The position numbers were made by a program, and so were the translations under genes. 5,837 nt of DNA, from NCBI GenBank assembly GCA_023436775.1, contig JAEZHW010000091.1, positions 1 through 5,837 of the forward strand. Direction: 5' to 3'. Every line of letters begins with the position of its first letter. Within the stretch, counting starts at the first letter, position 1. Of the stretch, positions 1-5,837 are shown one piece after another. A model generated the notes under the pieces. The model saw only the letters and a list, made by a program, of their open reading frames with translations, was not told the origin of the DNA and ran no database searches. Source of the stretch: Actinomycetes bacterium (GTDB lineage: Bacteria > Actinomycetota > Actinomycetes > Actinomycetales > Microbacteriaceae).

Positions 1-928
1 CCACATCGGTGGCGGGGCCCGCGCCCCCGGCGGCACGGTCCGGGATTGAGGGGGCGCAGCCCATCGACTGCACCGCCAGCGAGCCGGCCAGCAGCGCGCG
101 CTGCAGACCTTCCGCCAGGGGCATCCCCTGCTCAATCGCTGCGGCCAACACCCCGCAGCATGCATCGCCCGCGCCGGTAGTATCGACGGGCTCAACGTTG
201 AGCGTGCCAAACCGCTGTACCGCTTCCCCGCGCTGCGCGAGCACACCTCCCGCACCGCCCAGGGTCACCACCACGCTCGGTACCCATTGCAGCAGATGCT
301 GCACCGCCGCGTCGAGAGACCGGTTGCCCCCGAGCTGGCGAACCTCCACCTCGTTGACGATCAACACGTCAACGAGGCGCAAGACTGCTTCCGGCAGCGA
401 CTGCACCGGTGCCGCATTCAGCACCACCGTCGTCCCGTTCGCGGCCGCGTGCTGGATGGCCGCAATCGGGGCAGCGGTACCAGTCTCGAGCTGCACCAGC
501 AGCACCCGAGCCGCCGCGATCGCTGCCAGATCCGAGTCAGTGAGCGACTGCAAGTGCGCGTTCGCGCCACGCTCGACCAGGATCGAATTCTCGGCAGCAG
601 CGTCGATCATCACCACCGCGCGGCCGGAGCGAACCCCGGGCAGCACGCGCACGAGCTCGAGGCTGACGCCAGACTGATCGAGGTGGCGCAGGCTGAGTCG
701 TCCCGCCTCGTCGTCGCCGATCGCTGCGATCAGCCGAGTAGGGCTGCCGAAGCGGGCGGCTGCCGTGGCCTGGGCCTGCCCCTTCCCACCAGCGAACTCG
801 AAGGACTCCTGCGCCAACACCGTTTCACCCGGGCCCGGGAAGGCGTGCACACGGTGCACCTGGTCGTGGTTCACACTGCCGAGCACCACGACGCCTTGGC
901 CGTTCAGGGGCTGTGCTGTTGCAGTCAT
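1..928 (-). CDS. rbsK: Ribokinase-family (PfkB) sugar kinase, 3' end cut by window edge
   Basis: The reading frame opens with ATG at 928-926 and stays open for 309 codons to the left edge, so the stop lies outside. E. coli ribokinase is about 309 residues, so little is missing. Visible landmarks: GSVNHD near residues 17-22 (sugar-contact Asn20, Asp22), PGPGET at 31-36, GGKG at 47-50, Glu148 in VQLETG, the NEVE motif at 192-195, LGGAGG at 223-228, and the catalytic and anion-hole motif DTTGAGD ending in Asp255. A late GCAPSIP matches the family's GAQPSxP potassium-site region. These support an ATP-dependent cytosolic kinase acting on ribose or a similar sugar. Oddity: the family's GGKGxNQA reads GGKGQAQA, with Ala52 replacing the Asn that contacts ribose, and GAQPS reads GCAPS. 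True ribokinase activity is therefore uncertain; family membership is firm. A modest AGGA five bases upstream of the ATG supports the start. A 98-base gap separates it from the upstream aldolase gene, so it may be co-transcribed or have its own promoter. Confidence 0.88.
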   Translation of the reverse strand, partial: MTATAQPLNGQGVVVLGSVNHDQVHRVHAFPGPGETVLAQESFEFAGGKGQAQATAAARFGSPTRLIAAIGDDEAGRLSLRHLDQSGVSLELVRVLPGVRSGRAVVMIDAAAENSILVERGANAHLQSLTDSDLAAIAAARVLLVQLETGTAAPIAAIQHAAANGTTVVLNAAPVQSLPEAVLRLVDVLIVNEVEVRQLGGNRSLDAAVQHLLQWVPSVVVTLGGAGGVLAQRGEAVQRFGTLNVEPVDTTGAGDACCGVLAAAIEQGMPLAEGLQRALLAGSLAVQSMGCAPSIPDRAAGGAGPATDV

Positions 929-946
929 AGCGGTCCTGCCTTGTCC

Positions 947-980
947 GGCTCGGTGGCCGGCCCGAGCCAGTGCAAGTATA
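947..980 (-). promoter_or_regulatory. Inverted repeat with a possible -10 box ahead of the ribokinase-like gene
   Basis: An inverted repeat GGCTCGG (947-953) / CCGAGCC (962-968) with an 8-base spacer lies 18 bases upstream of the ribokinase-like start. On the minus strand it is preceded by TATACT (980-975), a good -10 match. If that is used, transcription would begin at about 968, at the start of the repeat, where a repressor operator or a 5' stabilising hairpin could sit. No convincing -35 hexamer is seen about 17 bases further upstream, and no T-run follows the hairpin, so a terminator is less likely. The repeat itself is seen directly; the promoter and operator reading is inference. Confidence 0.3.
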
Positions 981-1026
981 AGTGACTGACTTGGGCCGCC
1001 CCCCGGCGCCTCCGATGCTGACGGGC

Positions 1027-3066
1027 CTACCGCAGGAAGGCTGCGGCCACGCCCGAGTCGACGGTCACGTGCAGACCGGTGGTCTTCTCCAGGTCGCCAC
1101 CGACGAGCGCGAACACGGCGTTCGCGACATCCTCGGGGAAGACTTCACGACCCAGCAGGGTGCGGCTGGCGTAGTACTCGCCCAGCTTGTCCTCGCTGAC
1201 GCCGTAGGTCTTGGCACGCTGTGCTCCCCAGCCGTTGGCGAACAAGCCCGAGCCGCGCACCACGCCGTCCGGGTTGATGCCGTTGACGCGGATGCCGTGG
1301 GCACCGAGCTCGGCGGCGAGCAGACGCACCTGGTGTGCCTGGTCGGCCTTGGTCGCCGAATAGGCGATGTTGGTCGGACCGGCGAAGACCGAGTTCTTGC
1401 TGGCGATGTAGATGATGTCGCCACCCATGTTCTGGGCGATCATGACCTTCGCCGTCTCCCGCGAGACCAGGAACGAGCCGCGCGCCATCACGTTGTGCAG
1501 CAGGTCCCAGTCTTCGACCGTGGTGTCGACCGCGGCCTTCGAGATGGACAGGCCAGCGTTGTTCACGACCAGGTCCACGCCACCGAAGGCGAGCACCGCC
1601 TCGTTCACGGCCGCAATGATCTGGTCCTCTTCGATCACGTTCGCAGCCACACCAACGGCCACGTCGGTCGAGCCGATCTCGGCGGCCGCTGCCTGGGCCT
1701 TCTCCAGATCCAGGTCTGCGATCACGACGCAGGCACCCTCAGCAGCAAGGCGCTGTGCGGTGGCCTTACCGATGCCGCTGGCAGCACCGGTGATCAGAGC
1801 AACGCGACCCTGCAGGGCCTTCGGCTTCGGGGCGCGACGGAGCTTGGCCTCCTCGAGCTCCCAGTACTCGATCCGGAACTTCTCCTTCTCGGGCACCGGC
1901 TGGTAGCTCGACAGCGCCTCGGCACCGCGCATCGCGTTGATGGCGTTGACGAAGTACTCACCGGCAACGCGGGCGGTCAGCTTGTCCTTACCGAAGCTGA
2001 ACATACCCACGCCCGGCACCAGCACGATGCGCGGGTCAGCGCCGCGCATGGCAGGCGAGGTGGGCTCGACGTTGCGCTCGTAGTACGCGCGGTACTCCTC
2101 GCGGTAGACCGCGTGGCCAGCGCGCAGGTTCTCCAGCACCGCCTCCACCGAGTCGTTGTTGGTCACGGTCGCAAACAGCGGGCTGACCTTGGTGCGCAGG
2201 TAGTGGTCCGGGCAGCTGGTGCCCAGCGCTGCGAGGGCTTCCGCCTTCTCGCTGGCCAGGAACTCCAGCACCTCGTCGCTGTCGATGTAGTGACCCACAA
2301 CCACGCCATCGGTCGAGGCGAGGCCACGGATGGTCGGCAGCAGTGCGGCGGCGCGGGCGCGGCGCTCCTCACGCGGCAGCGGTTCGCGACCGGCAACCAC
2401 GCCACCGAAGGGGTCGGGCTTGCCGTGCTTGGCGATGTACTCCTCAGCGGTGCGGATGATCCACATCGAGTTGGCTTCACACTCTTCCGAGGTGTCGCCC
2501 CAGGCGGTGATGCCGTGGCCACCGAGAATGCCACCGATCGCCTCGGGGTGGGCTTCCTTCATGGCGGCGATGTCGAGGCCGAGCTGGAAGCCGGGGCGAC
2601 GCCACGGAATCCACAGCACCTTGTCGCCGTAGATCTTGCGGGTCAGTTCCTCACCGTCGGCGGCGTTCGCGATCGCGATACCCGAGTCCGGGTGCAGGTG
2701 GTCCACGTGGGCGGCATCCACCAGAGCGTGCATCGAGGTGTCGATCGAGGGGGCAGCACCACCCTTGCCGAACATGCAGTACTCGAAGCGCGCGACCATC
2801 TCGTCTTCGTACTCGATGCCGCGGTACACGTTCTTGAGCTGGTGCACCTTGTCCAGGCGCAGCACGGCCAGGCCGTTCTCGTTCAGGGTGCGCAGGTCAC
2901 CGCCGGAACCCTTCACCCAAACCAGGTCGACGCTTTCGCCGCTGGCAGGGTCGATGGTCGAGCCCTTGGCGGAGGTGTTACCGCCACCGTAGTTCGTGTT
3001 GCGGGGGTCCTCGCCGATCCGGTTGGAGCGAGCGATGAGGTCACTGACTGGCTTGGGGAGAGTCAT
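1027..3066 (-). CDS. Bifunctional class II aldolase / short-chain dehydrogenase (RhaEW-type)
   Basis: A 679-residue two-domain cytosolic enzyme. The N-terminal class II aldolase/adducin domain (about 1-400) has NYGGGNTS at 25-32, SIDTSMH at 107-113, and the zinc ligands His123 and His125 (HLHPDS) and His184 (GGHG). After a linker near 400-418 comes a short-chain dehydrogenase: nucleotide loop TGAASGIG (426-433), Asp451 at the end of the second strand (suggesting NAD preference), NNAG (502-505), and catalytic Ser556, Tyr569 and Lys573 (YSATK). The C-terminus VDSGVAAAFLR is typical of this fusion. Characterised relatives split L-rhamnulose 1-phosphate into DHAP and L-lactaldehyde and oxidise the aldehyde to lactate. 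Here the neighbours are an AraB-like kinase and a 3-epimerase, not rhamnose genes, so the substrate is uncertain. The frame stays open upstream to a TTG at 3096, but that has no ribosome site. ATG at 3066-3064 follows AAGAAAG by six bases and gives the usual N-terminus. A terminator-like hairpin 45 bases upstream may lower its expression. Confidence 0.92.
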   Translation of the reverse strand: MTLPKPVSDLIARSNRIGEDPRNTNYGGGNTSAKGSTIDPASGESVDLVWVKGSGGDLRTLNENGLAVLRLDKVHQLKNVYRGIEYEDEMVARFEYCMFGKGGAAPSIDTSMHALVDAAHVDHLHPDSGIAIANAADGEELTRKIYGDKVLWIPWRRPGFQLGLDIAAMKEAHPEAIGGILGGHGITAWGDTSEECEANSMWIIRTAEEYIAKHGKPDPFGGVVAGREPLPREERRARAAALLPTIRGLASTDGVVVGHYIDSDEVLEFLASEKAEALAALGTSCPDHYLRTKVSPLFATVTNNDSVEAVLENLRAGHAVYREEYRAYYERNVEPTSPAMRGADPRIVLVPGVGMFSFGKDKLTARVAGEYFVNAINAMRGAEALSSYQPVPEKEKFRIEYWELEEAKLRRAPKPKALQGRVALITGAASGIGKATAQRLAAEGACVVIADLDLEKAQAAAAEIGSTDVAVGVAANVIEEDQIIAAVNEAVLAFGGVDLVVNNAGLSISKAAVDTTVEDWDLLHNVMARGSFLVSRETAKVMIAQNMGGDIIYIASKNSVFAGPTNIAYSATKADQAHQVRLLAAELGAHGIRVNGINPDGVVRGSGLFANGWGAQRAKTYGVSEDKLGEYYASRTLLGREVFPEDVANAVFALVGGDLEKTTGLHVTVDSGVAAAFLR

Positions 3067-3100
3067 CAGATGCTTTCTTGTTGTGGTACCGAGCAAACGC

Positions 3101-3146
3101 CGAGAAAGAGAATGGCTCGGCCGCTATGGGGGCGCGGCCGAGCCAT
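3101..3146 (-). terminator. Strong hairpin with T-rich tail between the epimerase and aldolase genes
   Basis: A perfect 13-bp stem (3112-3124 pairing with 3134-3146) encloses a 9-base loop (3125-3133). Read on the minus strand it begins six bases after the epimerase stop codon and is followed by a pyrimidine tail, TTCTCTTTCTC, with seven T in eleven bases. This is the layout of an intrinsic terminator for the kinase-epimerase transcript, although the tail is interrupted by C, so partial read-through into the aldolase-dehydrogenase gene is likely. It could instead be an RNA-processing or 3'-end-stabilising hairpin that sets unequal levels within one operon. On the plus strand no T-run follows. 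Confidence 0.7.
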
Positions 3147-3152
3147 CAGTGG

Positions 3153-4043
3153 CTACAGGCGCGCAGCGCTTCGCAGCTGTGCCTCGATGAAGCCGCGTGC
3201 GTGACGGGCCAGGTCGAGGTTGTCTTCCCAGAGGTTGCGCCAAATGGCGAGGGTGTAGCTGAGGTTCGGATCCACCACGGTCGAGGAGAAGCTCTCGAAG
3301 GTGATGGTGCCGGTGTAGTTGATTTCAGCCATCGCACGGAACAGGCTGTCGAAGTCGACGGTGCCCGTGCCCAGGTAGCCCCGGTGGCTGTCACCAATGT
3401 GGACGTAGCCGAGCAGGTCACCACAGGTGCGCACTGCCTGGCCGAAGTCGTTCTCCTCGATGTTCATGTGGTACGTGTCGAGGTGAACGTACAGGTTGTC
3501 GGCGCCGACCTCCTTGATGTACTCAACGGCCTGAGCGCCGGTGTTGAGCAGGTTCGACTCGTAGCGGTTCACCACTTCGAGACCGATCGGGAGGTTCGAC
3601 TTCGCGGCCAGTTCGCACATGCGGCGAACCGCCTCGATCGAGTTCTGCCGCCCCTTCGGGGTGACCGGGGCGCTGTACTTCTGCAGCGCACCGAAGACCA
3701 CACCACCGAGGTATTCGAGACCCAGGTCAACACCCACGTTGACGGCCTCGGTGAGCAGCTTGTTGCCGGCTGCGACCGCGTCCTCATCCTCACTGGACAC
3801 GTCGGTGGCTGCCGACAGGCCGAGCGTGGCCGCGGCGCGCATCTCGTACTCGTCCAGGATGCGACGGGTCATCTTCACGTCGATCGAGGACGGGTCCATA
3901 AAGAGGACCTCGATCAGGTCATAGCCTGCGGCCTTCGCCTTCGAGATGGCGGAGTGCGCGTCCGCCTCGCTCCAGGCGCCGGCCCAGACCAGGCCGTGCA
4001 CACCGATCGTGTTCTGGTACGGCTTCGCTGCCGATCCGCTCAT
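3153..4043 (-). CDS. TIM-barrel ketose 3-epimerase (D-tagatose/D-psicose 3-epimerase family)
   Basis: A 296-residue single-domain (beta/alpha)8 enzyme of the xylose-isomerase-like superfamily, close to the usual 290-300 residues. The metal ligands of the D-tagatose 3-epimerase family are in place: Glu156 (GLEVVNRYE), Asp189 (HLDTYHMNIEE), His215 (VHIGDSHR) and Glu250 (TFESF). Their spacing of 33, 26 and 35 residues equals that of the Pseudomonas cichorii enzyme (152, 185, 211, 246). The substrate-contact residues His192 and Arg221 also match. The family reversibly inverts C3 of free ketoses (fructose/psicose, tagatose/sorbose, ribulose/xylulose) using Mn2+ or Co2+; which ketose is used here cannot be read from sequence. 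No signal peptide is seen, so it should be cytosolic. The gene begins four bases after the kinase stop, and its ribosome site lies in the kinase's last codons, so the two are co-transcribed and probably translationally coupled. This suggests it prepares the ketose for the kinase. An L-ribulose or L-xylulose epimerase, or a related isomerase, is possible. Confidence 0.88.
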   Translation of the reverse strand: MSGSAAKPYQNTIGVHGLVWAGAWSEADAHSAISKAKAAGYDLIEVLFMDPSSIDVKMTRRILDEYEMRAAATLGLSAATDVSSEDEDAVAAGNKLLTEAVNVGVDLGLEYLGGVVFGALQKYSAPVTPKGRQNSIEAVRRMCELAAKSNLPIGLEVVNRYESNLLNTGAQAVEYIKEVGADNLYVHLDTYHMNIEENDFGQAVRTCGDLLGYVHIGDSHRGYLGTGTVDFDSLFRAMAEINYTGTITFESFSSTVVDPNLSYTLAIWRNLWEDNLDLARHARGFIEAQLRSAARL

Positions 4044-4047
4044 GGAA

Positions 4048-5727
4048 TCAGTCCTCCTTCAGGGCTGCGTCACGAATGTCCAACATGTGCTTCATCACTG
4101 AGCCGAGCACGCCGGTCTTCGCGAAGGCGTCGTGGACGGCAGTGAACTCGGCGTAGATGCGGTTGTAGACCTCAGCCGCGTCTGCCGAAGGGGTAAAGAC
4201 GTGGTCGCGGTAGTGCACCAGACGGTCCTGGGCCTCCTCGATCGACTCGAACTCGCCCGCAGCCACGGCGGCGACCAGGGCAGCACCAAGGGCCGAGCCC
4301 TGCGCCGAGGCGGTGGCGATGATCTCGCGGCCAATCACGTCGGCGTACACCTGAATCATCCACGGGGCGTGGCTGGGCAGACCACCAGCAGCGACCACGC
4401 GGGTGATCGGCGAGCCGCCGGCCTCGACGGTCTCGATGATGCGACGGGCGCTGAAGGCGGTGGCCTCGACCAGGGCGCGCAGCACGTGGTGCGGCTCGGT
4501 GTGCAGCGTCAGGCCCAGGATCAGACCAGTGAGGCGCTGGTCCACCAGCACCGAGCGGTTGCCGTTCTGCCAGTCCAGGGCCAGCAAGCCGTGCTCGCCG
4601 GCGCGCAGCTGTTCGGCCCGGGCGCCGATCGTCGCGAGGTCGTCGGTGGCACCAGCGCCGCCGAGGAATTCGTTCGACAACCAGTTAAAGATGTCGCCCA
4701 CCGCGGACTGACCAGCCTCGACGCTAAGCTTGCCGGGGATGATGGCGTCCGGGACCACGCCGCACATACCGGGGATGTCCGGGATGGAGCCGTCCGCGGG
4801 AGCCGGGATCACGGTGACGTCGCAGGTCGAGGTGCCCATCACCTTGACGAAGGTGCCTTCGCGCGCACCACCAGCCACACCGGCTGCGTGCGCGTCGAAG
4901 TGCCCAACGGCAACCGGGGTGCCGACCTCGAGGCCGGTACGCTCGGCCCAGTCCGGAGTGACGTAGCCGGCGATTTCGGTGGTCGGGTACGCCTTGTCGT
5001 ACAGGCGGCTGCGCAGCGCAGCGAGCTTCGGGTCGAGGGCGTTCAGGAACTCCTCGTCCGGCAGACCGCCCCAGGCCTCGGAGTAGAAGGCCTTGTGGCC
5101 GGCCGGGGTGGCGCTGCGCTTGAGCTTGTCCGGAGCGGCGGTGCCGGTGAGCGCGCCGACCAGGAAGTCGGTGAGCTCCACCCAGCTGTAGGCCGCTTCG
5201 AAGACCTCAGGGTCCTCGACCGAGCAGTGCCAAATCTTGGCCCAGAACCACTCGGAAGAATAGGTACCGCCATAGGCGCGGATGTAGTCCGGGCGCATCT
5301 TCCAGGCGGTTTCGGTGATCCGGGCTGCCTCCTCGTGCGAGGTGTGGTCCTTCCAGAGCCACGCCTTGGCAGCGAGCCGGTCCTTGAACTGCGGCAGCAG
5401 CGAGAGCGCCGTGCCCTCGCGGTCGACCGGGATCGGGGTCGAGCCGGTGGTCGCGAAGCCCACCGAGGCAATCTCAGCCGGCACAAAGCCGGGCACGGTC
5501 GCCACGGCCTTGGCAATCGCCTCGCGCGCGGTGAATTCCAGACCGGCCAGGTAGTCGGCCGGGTCCTGGCGGGCCAGTTCGGGGTCGGCGTCGAGCGTGA
5601 TGACGCCGCCGGTGCCGGCCTGGTAGTGATAGACCGCCTCAGCAACCTCACTGCCGTCGGTCAGATCGACGACGATCGCCCGGCACGAGCTCGTGCCGTA
5701 GTCGATACCCAGGGAGTAACGGTTCAT
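4048..5727 (-). CDS. araB: AraB-type ribulokinase (FGGY carbohydrate kinase)
   Basis: A 559-residue FGGY kinase, near the 566 of E. coli AraB and longer than typical xylulo- or rhamnulokinases. The N-terminal phosphate-loop motif GIDYGTSSCRA is at 7-17. TGSTPIPVD (94-102), LWKDHT (124-129), YSSEWFWAKI (156-165) and AGHKA (209-213) closely follow E. coli AraB. The second half has the catalytic-base Asp278 (GHFDAH), KVMGTSTCD (295-303), GMCGVV (320-325), VEAGQS (336-341) with Glu337, and the ATP-site VVAAGGL (444-450). Lys212, Asp278 and Glu337 correspond to residues expected to contact ribulose. The family phosphorylates L-ribulose on O5 with ATP in the cytosol, and E. coli AraB is known to accept all four 2-ketopentoses, so the partner epimerase and aldolase may define another substrate. 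Oddity: the usual Val-Asp before the TGSTP motif is Phe91-Ala92. It is the first gene of the visible operon. The start ATG has only a weak AGGA about ten bases upstream, but the N-terminus aligns without extension. L-arabinose use is not proven, as no araA or araD is present here. Confidence 0.9.
   Translation of the reverse strand: MNRYSLGIDYGTSSCRAIVVDLTDGSEVAEAVYHYQAGTGGVITLDADPELARQDPADYLAGLEFTAREAIAKAVATVPGFVPAEIASVGFATTGSTPIPVDREGTALSLLPQFKDRLAAKAWLWKDHTSHEEAARITETAWKMRPDYIRAYGGTYSSEWFWAKIWHCSVEDPEVFEAAYSWVELTDFLVGALTGTAAPDKLKRSATPAGHKAFYSEAWGGLPDEEFLNALDPKLAALRSRLYDKAYPTTEIAGYVTPDWAERTGLEVGTPVAVGHFDAHAAGVAGGAREGTFVKVMGTSTCDVTVIPAPADGSIPDIPGMCGVVPDAIIPGKLSVEAGQSAVGDIFNWLSNEFLGGAGATDDLATIGARAEQLRAGEHGLLALDWQNGNRSVLVDQRLTGLILGLTLHTEPHHVLRALVEATAFSARRIIETVEAGGSPITRVVAAGGLPSHAPWMIQVYADVIGREIIATASAQGSALGAALVAAVAAGEFESIEEAQDRLVHYRDHVFTPSADAAEVYNRIYAEFTAVHDAFAKTGVLGSVMKHMLDIRDAALKED
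4053..4059 (-). promoter_or_regulatory. Shine-Dalgarno of the epimerase gene, inside the kinase 3' end
   Basis: The minus strand reads AAGGAGG within the codons for Lys-Glu-Asp at the kinase C-terminus, nine bases before the epimerase ATG. It is the strongest ribosome site in the window and fixes the epimerase start. Its position within the preceding gene is a typical translational-coupling arrangement. Confidence 0.85.
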
Positions 5728-5837
5728 AGTTCGCGTGTCCTGCTTCGTGAGATGCGGTGAGGGAGGAGGGCCAAGGGGAAGAGAGCCTGAGGGGGCTGGG
5801 GGGCCCCGCCCCGGGGGGCCCCCCCGGGTTAAGAACA
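5728..5837. other. Upstream intergenic region of the operon, no gene seen
   Basis: This stretch should hold the operon's leader, but no clear -35/-10 pair is visible on the minus strand. The plus strand is strongly purine-rich from about 5740 to 5803, with G-runs at 5761-5763, 5768-5770, 5775-5778, 5791-5795 and 5798-5803. The minus-strand leader would therefore be C/U-rich. A TAA on the minus strand at 5831-5829 could be the stop of a preceding gene beyond the edge, but nothing supports that further. The promoter may lie outside the window. Confidence 0.5.
5798..5828. repeat. Self-complementary all-G/C tract
   Basis: Thirty-one consecutive G/C bases form alternating blocks (G6, C4, GC4, G6, C7, G3). 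Several mutually exclusive hairpins are possible, for example G6 at 5798-5803 with C6 at 5819-5824, or C7 at 5819-5825 with the preceding G6. Neither strand shows a T-run directly after it. On the minus strand it lies about 70 bases upstream of the kinase start, so it could be the terminator stem of a preceding gene or a structured leader. Homopolymer miscounting in sequencing is also possible. Confidence 0.5.

Noticed and set aside
9..985. Open frames on the plus strand opposite the ribokinase-like gene
   Set aside because: Their composition is Ser/Thr/Arg/Pro- or His/Arg-rich with no domain, whereas the minus-strand frame carries a full set of PfkB motifs.
929..1026. An intrinsic terminator after the aldolase-dehydrogenase gene
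   Set aside because: The only clear inverted repeat here (947-968) is not followed by a T-run on either strand.
3067..3096. Upstream TTG start adding ten residues to the aldolase-dehydrogenase
   Set aside because: No ribosome site precedes the TTG, and the extension is not family-like; the ATG at 3066 has a reasonable AAGAAAG at good spacing.
982..3204. A 740-codon open frame on the plus strand, antisense to the aldolase-dehydrogenase gene
   Set aside because: It reads as low-complexity composition rich in Val, Gly, Arg and His without any recognisable domain, and mirrors a gene with intact catalytic motifs. Such frames are expected opposite G/C-biased coding sequence.
4132..5760. A 542-codon open frame on the plus strand, antisense to the ribulokinase gene
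   Set aside because: It has no family motifs and skewed Arg/Gly/Val composition, while the opposite strand encodes a full-length AraB-like kinase.
1..5837. CRISPR arrays, tRNA or rRNA genes, insertion sequences, phage or defence genes
   Set aside because: No spaced direct repeats, cloverleaf-like segments, transposase motifs or terminal inverted repeats were seen; the window is almost fully covered by metabolic genes.

Overview
The window is a high-GC stretch whose four recognisable genes all lie on the minus strand and encode a carbohydrate catabolic cluster. The strong G/C bias at codon third positions, which leaves long stop-free shadow frames on the plus strand, together with the style of the proteins, suggests a high-GC Gram-positive (Actinomycetota). 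This is inference; there is no rRNA or other marker to place the organism.

In transcription order (right to left): 5728-5837 is a leader or intergenic region with an extreme G/C self-complementary tract and a purine-rich plus strand. 4048-5727 encodes an AraB-type FGGY ribulokinase. Four bases further on, 3153-4043 encodes a TIM-barrel ketose 3-epimerase of the D-tagatose/D-psicose 3-epimerase family, with all its metal and catalytic residues; its Shine-Dalgarno sits inside the last codons of the kinase gene. Next comes a perfect 13-bp hairpin with a T-rich tail (3101-3146), which looks like an intrinsic terminator or attenuator. 1027-3066 encodes a fusion of a class II (zinc) aldolase and a short-chain dehydrogenase of the RhaEW type. 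After a 98-base gap holding a second GGCTCGG/CCGAGCC inverted repeat, 1-928 encodes a ribokinase-family (PfkB) sugar kinase that runs off the left edge of the window.

Read together, the genes suggest a route in which a ketose is adjusted at C3 by the epimerase, phosphorylated by the FGGY kinase, cleaved by the aldolase domain to a triose phosphate plus an aldehyde, and the aldehyde oxidised or reduced by the fused dehydrogenase domain. The substrate cannot be fixed from sequence. AraB kinases normally make 5-phosphates, whereas the RhaE-type aldolase normally cleaves 1-phosphates, and no isomerase, transporter, regulator or L-ribulose-5-phosphate 4-epimerase is visible here. The ribokinase-like protein lacks a conserved sugar-binding Asn, so its substrate is also open. 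The set of families is unusual enough to be a variant pentose, hexulose or deoxy-sugar pathway, but each protein belongs to a known family.
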